Counted from the stretch's first letter, positions 31,179 through 43,563 are shown. The stretch is DNA of 64,000 bases from Trachythela sp. YZ-2020 (GCA_016169945.1 JADLSH010000079.1:220185-284184), one strand, 5' to 3'. The notes: generated from the letters alone by a model not told the origin. A program made the numbers and translations.

Positions 31179-33546
31179 AGAACCAGCGTTTCAAAGTTTT
31201 GGGAAGACAATTATTGCATACAAAAAGACACAAAAGATTTGAAATGCCCAACCCCAGATGAAGTATTTTCTCATTTCCAAAAAACCAGTCAAGTGACACA
31301 TCTTAGCTTGGTTGAATTCAAGGTTGGTTGTAGCTAGGCCATACTTACTTTGAAATGTCATTTCATCTGCTTTTCAAGCATGCTTCCTACACAAGAGATG
31401 AAGAGAAAATACAAATCAAAAAATATATCCAAAACAATTCATCTAAGTTCCTTTTTGAACTTGCATGGTCAAAAGATTGAATTGAATTTATTCACCACAT
31501 TATTTGTGAATTATTTGTTAGACAAAAATAGATTGTTACAAGTTACTGGCAATAAACCATGTTTAAATTTAAACATGAATTGACCAATTTGCAACGAACA
31601 AATGTCAGCAACTTTTAGTGTTGCCGGCCGCCTGGTCAAGTGTAAACGCACACCAAATATAATATTAAAAAAGCGTGATTGGTTAATTTATTTATTTATT
31701 TATTCAACTTCGCCTCAATGGCAGGGAGTCCACAACAGCGTCAGCCAATTACTGTGGCCCCATTGTTAGTTCCTAAGGGTTAGTATTAGAGAGAGGAAAC
31801 CGGAGTACCCGGGGAAAACCCTCGAAGCACAGGAGAGAATCTCAACTTACATGAGTTATTTGAGCACACTGCCGATCTCATGCGAGTACCAACAGTGACC
31901 TCGACCTGTTGTGAAACAGGCTCAACTCAGTGGTAAGAGGCAGAGCGCTAACCACTTCCGCCACCCGTGCTACCCTAATGAGAGCATACATGGGGGTTCA
32001 CAGTTGGAATTTATGGCAAGAATATAATTTTAACATAATTATTTTTAACTACTCTTTTCTATAGGTCATAACATGTAGCCTGGGAAATGGAATAAAACTG
32101 AACAAGAAGCGACGTAAGAATCAAAAACGGTTTTATAATGTAACTTCAAAGAGGGCAAGAATTCAAACAGCACAACATGATAAACTAGAGGATTTACACG
32201 CGACAAGTACAAGCCAATTTAATACTGCGCCTGATGACATCGAAACTGAGGAAGATAATCAATTACTCGACAGCTATCTACAACACCAAGAGGAAATGCA
32301 AATGAAGGCAAAAACGACATCGGCTTTGCGGGAAAAACACAAAGCACCGTCAAACAGAAAACAAATGTTTGATATATTAAAAGGAAAAGGGTTATACAAA
32401 AAGTTCCCAACCAAAGATTTCAAAGATTTTGAAGAGTGGCTAATTTCACCATCTGGAGGCCAGCTGAAATGCTCAGAAGAAATAATCAGTGAAATAAGCC
32501 GGTTTGTATTTCTTGAAGTTACGTCATAGTCTTTTAAATACTGAAGTGGTATTGTGCACATCACATCCCAAAGATAGATTATCTGGAACTGGGTTAAAAA
32601 CAATTTGCAGTTGTAGTAGAACCGATCTAATGTAATATCAGTAACAAAGTCAGAAGTTGTTATTTACCTATTGAAACATAATTGCTGCAAGACAAAAATC
32701 GAAAGAGTTTGCACAGCGCTAAAATTTCTAGCACACAAGAAACCAAAGCTACATACTAAGTCTACAAGAGCCAGGACAGAATTGCTGGAATGGTTAAAAC
32801 CATTATCCAAACAGAAAAAAGTGCTACGCATGAAAAACTCATGGCGTGATGAATTGTGTGGCTTTAAACTTAATATGGATGATCTAGATATGGCCGTATC
32901 GGAACGGACAATTCAAATATTTATTAGCATTATGAAGAAAGCAATGAAGCATGACAAATTGACCCAAGAGGAATATAGGGTAATTGTAGATACATTAATT
33001 ACGCTAACTATTACACAAGAAAGTGCGATTAGACCAGGGGCTTTCCAATTTATGACACTGGAAGAAATAGAGAACCCGGTGACCCACATAACTACTGATG
33101 CAACTGTATATAATATAGTGTTTGTTTTAAACCACAAGACATTCGCTACTCATGGCCCAATAGCTGTTCCGTTTAAAGAAAGTGCATGGATTCAATTGCA
33201 TAATTACTTGAAATTTGTCAGACATCAAGTCAAGCCGAAAGCTCCTTATCAACAATTGGTATTCTTGAATGCTAACGGAAATATCATTACTCAGCCTGGT
33301 AAAGCGGTATCGAAAGTCACAAAGGGACATCAAAAACATATAACACCAACAAAGATACGGCACTGCATAGCGACTGCTGGCAATGATGTTCTCACAGATG
33401 CAGAGAGACGCGCCATTGCAAAAGGAATTGGACACTCGATGGACGTACACAATAAAGTATATACAGACACAACAATTAAGAATGTGAAGGCGTCGATCAA
33501 TGCCCAGAGGAAATTACATGACAGGACCAAGTGCAGTTCTCTATAA
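31179..33546 (+). CDS. Second tyrosine-recombinase family, spliced, probably decayed
   Basis: Exon 1 (31179-31326, MDDRTSVSKFWEDNYC) ends at TTCAAG|GTTGGT. Exon 2 starts at 32065 after CTTTTCTATAG and joins in phase 0, remaining open to a TAG at 32527. The catalytic part is 32671-33546 in the same frame. The 142 bp between hold several stops and are either a short intron (acceptor-like TTTGCAG or AATATCAG) or decay. Catalytic candidates: Arg in ESAIRPGA (33031), Lys in LNHKTFA (33136), Arg-His in TPTKIRHC (33358), His in IGHSMD (33433) and Tyr in KVYTDT (33460). Box II starts with Thr instead of His, as in the other two recombinases here, but the protein is otherwise unlike them (no HTH-type N-terminus, different length). 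No RT is nearby, so Crypton-like is the best guess. Confidence 0.7.
31684..31978 (-). mobile_element. tRNA-derived SINE in intron
   Basis: Read on the minus strand, the 5' head GGGTAGCACGGGTGGCGGAA carries an A-box-like GGTGGCGGAAGTGGTTAGCG and a B-box-like GGTCGAGGTC about 40 bp on. The body contains CCCCGGGTACTCCGGTTTCC, a conserved SINE-type central motif, and the element ends in an (AAAT)n tail. It lies antisense within the first intron of the recombinase gene, about 295 bp. Target duplication not clear. Confidence 0.8.
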
Positions 33547-34408
33547 AGTATTATAGACCTCTATTATGGACCACTTGCTTTTTCACATGCAAATTTAACG
33601 GTGTATTTTTATACTTTACTTATACAATGGTAAATATATTAAACAAACATTACCAATTTCAGTCGACTGCAAAGGCTACCAAACATTTCACCTGCTCAAA
33701 GAAATGAGGGGCGGTTCTCGCCTTGACCTCTTCAAATTGCATGTCTTGGCTTAACTGAACTACCCATATGTGTAGCCATCGCCTACAAAAGAATGTGAGG
33801 CAGATATAAATATAGGTCAATACTTTGAAGTTCTTTCTAAGAATGACAGAGGAAATATTGTGAGCCATGCCACGTACGTATAACTCCCCCACCCATTGTT
33901 TTTTATATTAAAGGAATCAGAGTGATTGAATTAAATATATAGATTAAAACCATGTGAATTCACATTATGAATGAAGCACGCTATGGGACGAAAATTCAAG
34001 ACCAAAATACTGCTATATCTATACAAAACTGCTATCACAATAAATTATGCAATGAATAACAAACACTCGCGGTTCATATTTTAATGTAAAGTAGCTCTTA
34101 CCACCACAAATATATAGATATTCCCTTGTCCATAGTAAACAATGTGCGACAACCATTTTTTCATATTTTGTTTACATAAAATTGTCGAGGATTTTGCGCG
34201 AAATTTTATAGCTTCCACTTGAAAGAAAGAATTGAAAGAAAAGACAATTGGAAAAAAAAGATGCCATTCAATTTTCCGAATAACGAGCGAAATTTAAAAC
34301 ATGCAATGTAATATGCATTTACGTAAAAATATTTACTCTTTTCACGAGTGCAATGTGAACGAGAAACATACAAATCATGATGATATTCGTCGCGCACTTT
34401 GTAAAATA
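33547..34408. other. Spacer, nothing recognised
   Basis: AT-rich sequence after the recombinase stop. Short minus-strand frames (for example 33659-33892) have no recognisable features. Confidence 0.3.
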
Positions 34409-35365
34409 TTCGACGTACTTCAGTCTATAGGAGGCATATTAAATTTCCAACAACAACATTAATATTGCGTCTTCAAGGCTTGAAGACGAATATGAATCAT
34501 ATACTCTACAATAGTTTGAACGAAATATACGGGTATTTTTTGTATATTCAAGTCATTTTTTGTTGCAAACTAGAGATTAGTGTTTAATATAATTCAGATA
34601 TAAAACGCGCAATAACAAGCTTTATTAATTAGAGTTCAAGGGTCAGCTGCCGCATATTCTATACAAGTATTAAACTGTAAAAGGGTGATTTTTACACGAA
34701 AATCCAAGAGCTTAGCGTCCCCTATGCCTTGCTATATTCCAAGACAATCCACCTATAGCTCCTGATTAATATATTTCGATTTGGAAAGACTAAATACAAG
34801 CCTTAACATTCACATAACTTCAGCAAGACGCATTCCTCATGTCAACAGTCAAGTACGCGAGACATGTTTAATCGTGCGTGTAACTCGCGTGCAGAAATCA
34901 AGTCAAGCGTGGGCAGACCCAGGCATTAATATACCTGAGTTCTTTTACGTGGGACGTGAAAGAAACTTTCTATTTAACCGTGACCCGTGAATGACGGATA
35001 GAAATAACCGTCTGTTTTGCGTGAACAATTTTTCCAGGATTCACAACGCGTGATTTCTGCACGCGAGTTACACGCACGATTAAACATGTCTCGCGTACTT
35101 GACTGTTGACATGAGGAATGCGTCTTGCTGCCCCTTGAACTCTAATTAATAAAGCTTGTTATTGCGCGTTTTATATCTGAATTATATTAAACACTAATCT
35201 CTAGTTTGCCACAAAAAATGACTTGAATATACAAAAAATACCCGTATATTTCGTTCAAACTATTGTAGAGTATATGATTCATATTCGTCTTCAAGCCTTG
35301 AAGACGCAATATTAATGTTGTTGTTGGAAATTTAATATGCCTCCTATGGACTGAAGTACGTCGAA
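34409..35365. mobile_element. 957-bp foldback element with nested arms
   Basis: The outer arms (34409-34652 and 35130-35365, about 240 bp) begin TTCGACGTACTTCAGTCTAT and pair almost perfectly. An inner pair (about 34822-34900 and 35053-35130; AAGACGCATTCCTCATGTCA) flanks the centre. On the right the arms are contiguous, whereas on the left they are separated by about 170 bp, indicating an insertion in the left arm or deletion in the right. No ORF. Confidence 0.85.
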
Positions 35366-35873
35366 TTCACAACACAAGCGCCTTTAGTAAGACACGAGCA
35401 CACGCCCTTTTCAATGATTTAACACATGTACAACATACTTCATCTTGCATAGATGAAATGGTTCAACCATCCAGGCAATTAAATATAGATCAGTAGATCT
35501 CATTCAAACTTGTATAGATGAAATGGTTCAACCATCCAGTCAATCTAATGCAGTTCAGTAACCCAGTGATCTCTATTTTACAACTGGATGGTTACCCATG
35601 CATAAGAAGTTAGTTTATCCAGGTTCATATTCTTAGGTCAGTCCACTTAATACCATGCGGTCATCGATCAACATATCTGACAAATGTTGTATTTTATATT
35701 TTATAATTTGCATTTTTATAATACTGCAAACTTGTTTTGGTGAGTTTATGGACAGCATACAGAGGGAAATATCCATAATTATGGACTCGATCGTTATGAG
35801 GATAAGTGAGAAATACATATATATATATATAAGTAATAATGTGCTTCAGAATTATATGTCGTTCTCGAACGCC

Positions 35874-35939
35874 ATGTTGGATTTTCGAAATTATACAAGA
35901 TACAAGATTTGCATTAGATGCGATAATTTCGCTTTGAAG
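35874..35939 (+). CDS. Candidate small exon, copy 2
   Basis: ATG followed by an open frame (LDFRNYTRYKICIRCDNF, containing a CxxC) to a donor TTGAAG|GTAAGC. Copy 1 has the same segment at about 9490-9555, but ATC in place of ATG and a donor AATG|GTAAGA. Conserved sequence resumes after an acceptor-like CACTTCAG at 36625. Could be an upstream exon of a plus-strand gene; uncertain. Confidence 0.3.
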
Positions 35940-36152
35940 GTAAGCTAGTATTATTATGTGTTAAAAGGCTTGAATACAAGAATGTTCTTAAATAATTAAA
36001 AGAGTAGAGAAAGAATGCTTTTTATTCTCAATGATCAATATACTCGAAAAAGTTGTGTGCACTTAAAATACAAAACGCAGCACAACAACAACAATATTGA
36101 TTGGAGTGTTCGATGTATGATATAAATGGCTAAGTGGAAATACTGAACTTAA

Positions 36153-36622
36153 AAATAGTCAGAAATCAGAAATTCAGGAAAAAAAATATGAAAATAGTGC
36201 TGTAAATGAGCTGGAAAATCCTGAAAAAAATAAAAAAAAAAAATACTTAGATTATTTATTAAACACTATTTAAACACTAATTATTAGTGAAAAAATACAA
36301 CAAAATAATAATTTATTATAAAATATAATAACATATTAAAATAGGTATGTTAAGTGTCCATTAATGTAACGAAACATTATTTACAATTTACAGCTACCAT
36401 GCATGGTGGTAGGTTGGACGTACATTATGCTTTTGTCTATGATTTCCGCCTGGTCCATCACTTGCAAGCGTGGTACGGTAAGTTTGTCTTCAAGCAGTCC
36501 TTCAACAGTCCGGGCAGACAAGTTTCAATGAATTTTTGTTTTAAACAGCCCATTAATATTTAAGGATAATGCAGATATCTACTTTAATGAAATATAATAT
36601 CTTCTGTGTTTCTTTCACTTCA
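36153..36622. other. Copy-2-specific A-rich segment
   Basis: Replaces the unrelated 9911-10230 of copy 1 at the same position. It starts with repeated AAAT/GAAAT words and poly-A and contains no supported ORF. Which copy keeps the ancestral state is unknown. Confidence 0.4.
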
Positions 36623-37074
36623 GGCGCTTAATATATGCATTGGTGCAAGCGTTTTTCAGTTCTGGCAATAGACCTTATGCATAGTGACATTTCCATACTG
36701 TGCATGACCACAAATACCAGAAATAGTTTCTAGTATTTTATTTTTTTAGATCCTCGCAAAGAATTCTGGTAGTTGTAGTCAAACACAGCAAAGAAACGTC
36801 ATAATGCATAATGTCTATTCAGAACTGAGATTGATTCTGGAATGCATGCAGTGTTCATAGAAATTTCAACTAGAAAATCCCAAATGAATGTTCCCAAACA
36901 TCAAATATACAAGGAAAACGGCTACTATCTAAATGCCCATGTTTTCCGATTATCTGCGGACCAGTTGCATTCTGGCGATTGGAATAACCATGCAATTAGA
37001 TCTGAAATCTCCCCTCCAAAACAGCCAGGTTTCGCCAATTCCGCGGAAAATCAGGTGTTAGACCGCCGCGTAGT

Positions 37075-38637
37075 TTACAAAAACTTTCTTCTTGCTGTTG
37101 TCCCGCGCGGTAGATCCTCTTTGGCGACAACGACCAGTTGTCTTTTGACCACCTTGTATTCTGCATTGCAACACGCGTCGATTTCTGCCTCGACAATGCG
37201 CCAATCTCTTTCCTCTAGCTGTGGCACGGAGTCAAGGGATAGTTCCTTAATCTTGCGCAGTGACTGGAGAACAAGTGGTTGGTTTGCATAGCGACCCAAA
37301 TTGTTACCGTTCGCTATTTCGGCGTCGAAGTGAAGCTTTTTCCATTGTAAGGCGTAAAAGCGAGATGTTTCAGGACCGCCCGATTCACTAGCTGGAGTTG
37401 CTTTTTCGGCGTACAGGCAAAGATGTGTGTCCTTCTCAATCGCTTCGTGTTGTTTCAGAAACAGACCAGAGCCTGCATTCGGAATGGTGCTCTTCGCGGG
37501 GAAACAATGGCTTTCGAATCTGAGTGGGCATTCTACTATTCGAAAGAAGAACACATCTTGTTCTTGGCTCGACTCCATCTGATCATCTATTCCGACAACG
37601 ATTGGCGTGGTGGGTTCCTGTGTTTGTTGCATCCATGCGTCCTCTGGACATTCCGGGGGGTTGGAAATCGGAACGTACGTCCGATACCGTTCTGCGAGGG
37701 GGTTCCATTCTTTACGCAGCTCCCACGGTCTAAATGGGTGAGAGAACACCTCTTCTGGCAAATTGAAGATTCCAGAACGATTTGCAATGGCAGCACGCAT
37801 GCGTTGATCTATCTCAACGTCTATGCCAGTGGTGTAGAAAGACAATGTGTATCCATGTGCAGCTAATAATGCGCTGAGACTTTGAGATATACCATCTATT
37901 TTCACCACGATATCTATAATGAGTCGACCGTAGGCACCACGCGGTTTTGTCGAGTTACCTTCGTCATCGGTTGGTATTCCTAGGTAAACTGCATCTGCCT
38001 TGTGGATGATTGATCGGGCAGCGCGCAGAGATTCTATCCCAATATGTCTCGTCAAGAGTTGGGTCTTTCTAATGGTAGTCGGGTCGGTGGCTTTGTAAAT
38101 GCGTACGGAGTAAGACACTTCAGGTGCGTCGGTAAACTCCAGGCGAATTCGTATGAAATTGCCGTGTGTCCTGAGCGACTTAAGATCACCCGAGCTGTTA
38201 TCGGAGATATACACTTCGCACGAGTCACCATCGTAGAAATGAATAGATTCTTTTGGAATTTCTTTAATTTCATGGCTGAACGACGATTCAACGCGCCACG
38301 AATACGGCAGAGGATCGGTCAGCTTCCGCTGCTGTTTAAATGTAAGCATGTACTTACCAACAGTGTCGAGAACATGTGTTGGCGATGCACGGGTTGTCGC
38401 AGGTGGACTAAACGGTGGTGTGGAACAGGCGAGGCAGTGGTACTTGGCTAGCGAAGTGGCGCTTAGCCCCTTGTGCATTTGTTGAAGGGTTTGAGCGTGG
38501 ATCTCGGATCGGGCACAGTGCATTGGCCTCTTGGTAATGTCAGGAGCTGTTTCCAAAGGTTCTTCAGTTTCGTCCTCGCTATCATGATAACTGAAATAGA
38601 GAGTGGTGGACCGGTTCAAAGTTTCGTAATGTTTCAT
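37075..38637 (-). pseudogene. SNase-like nuclease / SET-domain fusion, copy 2
   Basis: A 520-codon frame from an ATG at 38635-38637. SNase-like region at residues 131-268, with Asp136/Asp138 in YDGDS, Arg165-Asp170-Glu173 in IRLEFTDAPE, and Arg238 in AYGRLI: the full SNase catalytic set (Asp21, Arg35, Asp40, Glu43, Arg87). SET region from about 376: AKSTIPNAGSGLFLKQ, GNNLGRYANQP at 444-454, NAEYKVV at 491-497. Here the frame is intact through the site where copy 1 is shifted, but breaks near 37095, just before the Asn-Tyr-Gly motif that copy 1 retains. Domain order and residues 1-450 match copy 1 with mostly scattered substitutions. The N-terminal HCARSEIH and YHCLAC pairs may form a zinc-binding module. 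Divergently paired with gene B. Confidence 0.75.
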
Positions 38638-38717
38638 GTGCGCTATTTACTCAAATAATAATTTGTGATAGGACAATTTGATATTTTACTGAAATATGTA
38701 AATATTTTCTGTTTTAG

Positions 38718-38913
38718 CATTCGTGGAATGTTGTCCCAAAGTACACACAGTGATATGTTCGATTTTTACGATCACCAGGAGTGCATCATGCATGTTCCAC
38801 AGTACAGGTGCGTGTTATCTTCAAGAGGGAAGTTTGTATTTGACTATGACAATTACAAGGGACCGGTTGTATTTAATTCTCAACTACTTTATAACTACCC
38901 GTTTTGTAGTTAA
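38718..38913 (+). CDS. Gene B first visible exon, copy 2
   Basis: Same structure as 12317-12512: acceptor TTCTGTTTTAG, ATG in GMLSQSTHSDMF, internal donor ACAG|GTGCGT at 38808, read-through stop at 38911-38913. Copies differ at a handful of bases over this exon, fewer than in the surrounding non-coding sequence as far as I can see by eye. Confidence 0.45.
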
Positions 38914-38982
38914 ATGGTGGTTAATTGTATAGTCCGGCTGATAATTTCAAGGAAATATATAATGGTGATTGAACTGAGTGGA

Positions 38983-39046
38983 GTGCAATTTTGTCTGAAA
39001 TCAAACGTGTGATTACCACAAGTTTGATTTCAGACCAAAATTGCAC
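38983..39046. repeat. Hairpin after gene B, copy 2
   Basis: Counterpart of 12582-12645, with stem GTGCAATTTTGTCTGAAATC and its complement and a GTGATTACCACAA loop. Confidence 0.7.
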
Positions 39047-40841
39047 GACACGAAGTTAAATTTCCGCTTTATTATCTTCATTTTGAAATCTAAATAATTT
39101 TTTAAACCGGAATCGGTATTTTATTAGCCTTTGTTTACATTGACACACCTGCGATACTCCTGAAATGCCGTAGCCCAGCAACAACATGAATTGTAATTTG
39201 ACAAATTGACTCGGTATAAACAAGCAAAATGTGAGTGAATTGCTAGAAATAAAGACCGAAAAAGTAAGTGTAAAGATATCGTAGACTTTACATGTAAATT
39301 GATAAACGTTTTTTGTGATTTTGTGCATTCAAACATTGACACTACAATCGATCATTCCATATTGTGCCTTTGACAGCTTTGTGTTCAGTTTTTCAGCTGT
39401 TGCTCAAACGAAACTTGCTTTTGTTGACATTTTGACAATGTTTCATTCAAAATGTTGTCGATAATTTGGCCTGTATTATTTGTGAAAAATTATTTGATAT
39501 TCTTTTAAGTTCGACTCGCCTTTATGTTGATTTTTATGAAAAAAACTGCAGTAAATGCAGTACAGAGTATTGACAATATATGGTGAACAGATTTGGTCAT
39601 TTGCCAGAGTACATTTTTCTTTAAATTGATTGGCTAGTCGAATTCTATCATTCAATCTGAGTCGTTGTTGTGGTGATTTGGTAATTAATCGCACTATTTT
39701 TGACCAATCAGATTGCAAGAAATGCCATTGATTTCAAAATGAATATAATAAAGAATTACATTTATTCCAAATAATAGGTGCGCGTGATTATATACACAAT
39801 TTTCAAACTATAGATTTCAGGTTCAGTGAGTTACAATTTTGCAGACATGGCGTTAGTGTTCCGAATTGCGGGCATTTAAACTAAGCGAGGAGTAAGTCAC
39901 GCCTTAATATTGTACAAGACGTTTGGACTTTCGTGTATCACGCCCTATCTTTTAAATTGTATAATAATATGCATACGTGTATAGAAATGTTTTCACAGTA
40001 GTGCAATTTTTTGTCATCACAGTGCAAATATCTGCATGTAATAGACGGCCGAAGCTTGAAAAAAGTGTGTCATTTTTAGTTATGACAATTAAGAAAAGGA
40101 GGAATTTGTACATGCTAATTAGGTAGTGAACGAATTACATTAAATCCATGATATCGAAACTTGCTTTTAAATGGATTCCCATCTATCGAAATGTCGTTAT
40201 AAAAACCTTCCAAATTCGAAAATAGAAAAATTACGGAAGATACTCCGTTCACACTACACTGCTTTGACAGTCACTTTTTTCGAAGCTGGCCGGCCGTCTA
40301 TAATCACTCTGAACCAAACAAACTTGAGCGGATTGCTGGAAACAAAACGACATGGCGCCTAAACTGAAACTTGAATTTGGGGGACTTAAGCTATTTAAGC
40401 GGTGCCAACATGAAATCCACATACATGAAATCCACATAAAATGTTCGGCAATGCATACAAATGATATATAAAAGGAGCGAAAACTTTGATAAGTTGAAAG
40501 TCTCGAACATTTTAACGATGTATGTCGTTAAATTAGTAATCGCAAAATTCTCCTAAAATTTGGATATAGCATGCACTCGTGAGTTTTTCTAAAACCTCAA
40601 GTTTATGTTACCGCACTAATAATATACATAAAAATATTACTCGACTGTGATTAGTTGATTTGAGTGCGGCTATAATCCCAAACAACAGTGCAATTTTCTG
40701 TAATCAGAGTGCAAAAAATCTGTAATCACTAAGAAGTAATAAAATTTGAAGCTCGCCTAAACTTAATTTGGATTTTCGGGACGAAAATGACGACTTAAAA
40801 TGCATATTATTAATAAGCATAATAGCATGATTTCTCATGAA

Positions 40842-40957
40842 ATTTGGATATAACATGCACTCGTGAGTTTCTCAAACACCTCAAATAGCTCTCGTCCTTC
40901 GGACTCGTGCTATTTTGAGGTCTTTGAAAAACTCACTCCTGCATGTTATATCCAAAT
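40842..40957. repeat. Foldback element, copy 2
   Basis: Counterpart of 15254-15370, with the same arms and GTCCTTCGGAC centre. Confidence 0.75.
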
Positions 40958-41084
40958 TGCACTCGAAACCGTATATGCTACATATATACCTATACTATAT
41001 AATTAGAACAGTTTTTCAGATTTTAGTTAGAAATGTAACTTTATGAAATGGCTATCACAAGGCATTTACTTATTCAATTTGCAG

Positions 41085-41222
41085 GTACAGTGCGCACTTT
41101 GTGATCGTACGCCTTGGTACAGAATGGAAAGACGCGTTGAAATGTGATGGATTCGTGAGTGTATTATCTCCCGATAAGACTCAAAGTTACCGATTATCGT
41201 CTCATCCCTACTAACTGCAGCT
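41085..41222 (+). CDS. Gene B second exon, copy 2
   Basis: Acceptor TTCAATTTGCAG, open in phase 2 (YSAHFVIVRLGTEWKD...). Relative to copy 1, 27 bp including a TAA are present before TTGTAAGTAG, so the 3' boundary or frame differs between copies. Unknown protein. Confidence 0.35.
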
Positions 41223-41243
41223 TGTAAGTAGTCGACGTAGTTC

Positions 41244-41432
41244 ATGATTGTGAAGGATTTCTTCAAAGAAATGCTTCGAATCGAAAGAATTATTCTACCA
41301 AATATCGTTGTAACTACAATCGAAGAAAACCGACTCAAGCATGAACCAATAATCTGGCAAGTGATGAACCAGGCGGATAGACGTATTTTAAGAATTAATA
41401 TATTCAGCATAACGTACGCACAATGGCGATAG
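41244..41432 (+). CDS. Possible further coding segment of gene B, copy 2
   Basis: Open frame MIVKDFFKEMLRIERIILPN to a stop at 41430-41432; lacks six codons present in copy 1. The start falls within the duplicated unit downstream of exon 2, in a different frame. Uncertain. Confidence 0.25.
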   Translation: MIVKDFFKEMLRIERIILPNIVVTTIEENRLKHEPIIWQVMNQADRRILRINIFSITYAQWR

Positions 41433-41559
41433 ACAACTATATGTATATATGGTGAACCATAACACACATATATATATATATATTTGTCTAATGCTCTTAT
41501 GCGTACGTTGTACTGGGAACCAATAGAAAATATTGATAGTAACTGTAATGACAGTTTAC

Positions 41560-43058
41560 CTTGCGTACATGAGATCAAACTCGATCACGTCTTTGCACAG
41601 TTTGCAGCCAATTTTCTCAGGACATCGGTATATTGAAGATAATGGTAGTCTTGTACCATTTTCGCGATCCCTTCTACGGTCGCCAGGTCAGATGTTGTTT
41701 GTTCATCGCGGTGTTTCGTGGCTTCCTGGACCATAGTTCCTATTATGTGGTGCATACAATTCTTCACAGCGTTGCCAGTGCAGCTGTATTCTACCAGACG
41801 TTTTACGAAGTTCTCGCTTTGTTTCCAGCTTAAAATATCTGTTCTCCAATCCTCGTTGATTTTCTGCAAAGCGCTCACCAATCTTCCATCCATAGATCGC
41901 CACGAATCCATCATTTCCCAAAACAAATCCATTTCAGTGGGAGGACGACATCCATCTTCACCAATCGTTGACGGGCTTGACAAATGCTGTATGATGTGAA
42001 CAGTTTTGTCAGGCGCCATGCATTGAGCGGTCAGCGGTTGCCTCACTTCTGACAGCTGCTCTGTGCCTCTGGGCTTCTTGTGAGGTGTGCTTGGCGGCGA
42101 ACTTTCCGGCGAATTGGCATTGAAGCTGGCGTCGGTTGAACCTGGTGTTGTTGCAGATCGCTTTGTTGTAGCTGGCGTTATTGAAGTAGGGGGTGTTGTG
42201 GCAGGCTTTGTTGCAGATGTGCTGGCGATTGCCTGCTGTGCATTCTCTTGGGACAGTTGGTCAGCCTTTCGCTTTCGCAGTTGAAATTCTTTGCTCGTCC
42301 GATTCCTTTGCTGACGTACTGAAACCGCGGAGCTACGAGTGCGACCTGTGAACATTGCAATAGTTATTAATTGTATTCAGGCGAGGTGATCTGGCGACTA
42401 GCAAAGTGCGTGGAACTAGCAACAGAATAGAAATCCATTTTGCTGTATTTAATCACTTAACAAAGTTAAATGCATTTCCCGAGATATTTAGCAATTTGAA
42501 TCTGAAAATGGATTTCTATCTGACGCCTAGTCCTTTTCCGTGTTTCCAGATCACCTGGCTTTATGAATGGTTCTAGAGTTCTGAAAATCCTGAAAAATCT
42601 TGTGTGCGTGATTTGGTATATAGGGAGAAATTTACTTGCTAGCACTAATAGAAATTGATACAAACCTGGGGAGCCCTTTCCTAAGCCGCGGGTTGGAGAT
42701 TTCAGGCGCGTTCGTTGCGTTTCCGTGCCGGTCGACGCACGTTCGTCTTCAGAGGAAGATGACGGTGTCGAAGTGGAAATCTTTGGACATATCTTTAGCG
42801 TTGCATTAATCTCTCGTCCTGCGAATACTCCTAACAAAAAAATCATTATACCGTTTAGAATTGAAACTTTCGCGCAGGATATCAATTAGCCGCCGTTCAA
42901 TGTTACTTACCCGTCTTTGCTCCTGAAAAAAGCGAGACGTAAAATGAATGTATCTTATCCACCAGAGCTTGGAGTGCCTGCGGTTTTCCTTCCAGCTTCG
43001 CGAAATTTGCCTTGATAGACCTATACACTTGGTCGAGATATTTCCGTCCATCTTCCAT
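41560..43058 (-). pseudogene. Gene C, three exons, copy 2
   Basis: Exon 1 42911-43058, exon 2 42666-42830, exon 3 41560-42345, with the same acceptors, donors and phase-1 junctions as copy 1. Exon 3 is open through the region deleted in copy 1 (about 250 codons: basic QLRKRKADQL, Pro/Thr-rich spacer, then WEMMDSWRSMDGRLVSAL and a helical C-terminal part). A one-base loss near 41610 relative to copy 1 shifts the frame just before the CGCKLC motif. No family recognised. Confidence 0.6.
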
Positions 43059-43563
43059 ATTGGAACATGTAAATGATTTTAGCTGACTTAAGCGTTCACT
43101 TTTTGATTAGATCACCAAAAAAAACTGCTGAAAAGCACATTTGATAATGTCAGTTCTAAAAATACTAAATTACACCGTGTATAATTGTACATTTTATATT
43201 TCGAGTTGTTTAGTTCATATAAATGTGAATATTATTATTAGTTGTTTAGTTGGTAAATTAATGATGAAACTATAATACTCTGTATGTTAACTATATATTT
43301 TATTTAATTGTTCCTATTACCAAGCTCAGCGGCGGAAATAGAGAACAACACTGATCTATGTACGCGACTGGATATGTCCATGAACAACACATTCATTCTG
43401 GTCAGCCGACACCTTGCGAAACAATTTCTGATTATTGTATACTTTTACACCGTGTATAATGTAATAGTTAATGCTTAATTGACCATTCAATGTTTCGAGT
43501 TGTTTAGTTGTTAAATTTATGAAGAAAGTATCATACTTTATATTATAGTATATCATACTATCA

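Noticed and set aside
31684..31978. Functional tRNA gene
   Set aside because: A/B-box-like head is degenerate and fused to a SINE body with an (AAAT)n tail.
36842..37291. Plus-strand frame MHAVFIEISTRKSQM and onward
   Set aside because: Most of it is antisense to the SET C-terminus; copy 1 has an indel that breaks it. The first 50 codons look protein-like but I cannot support them.
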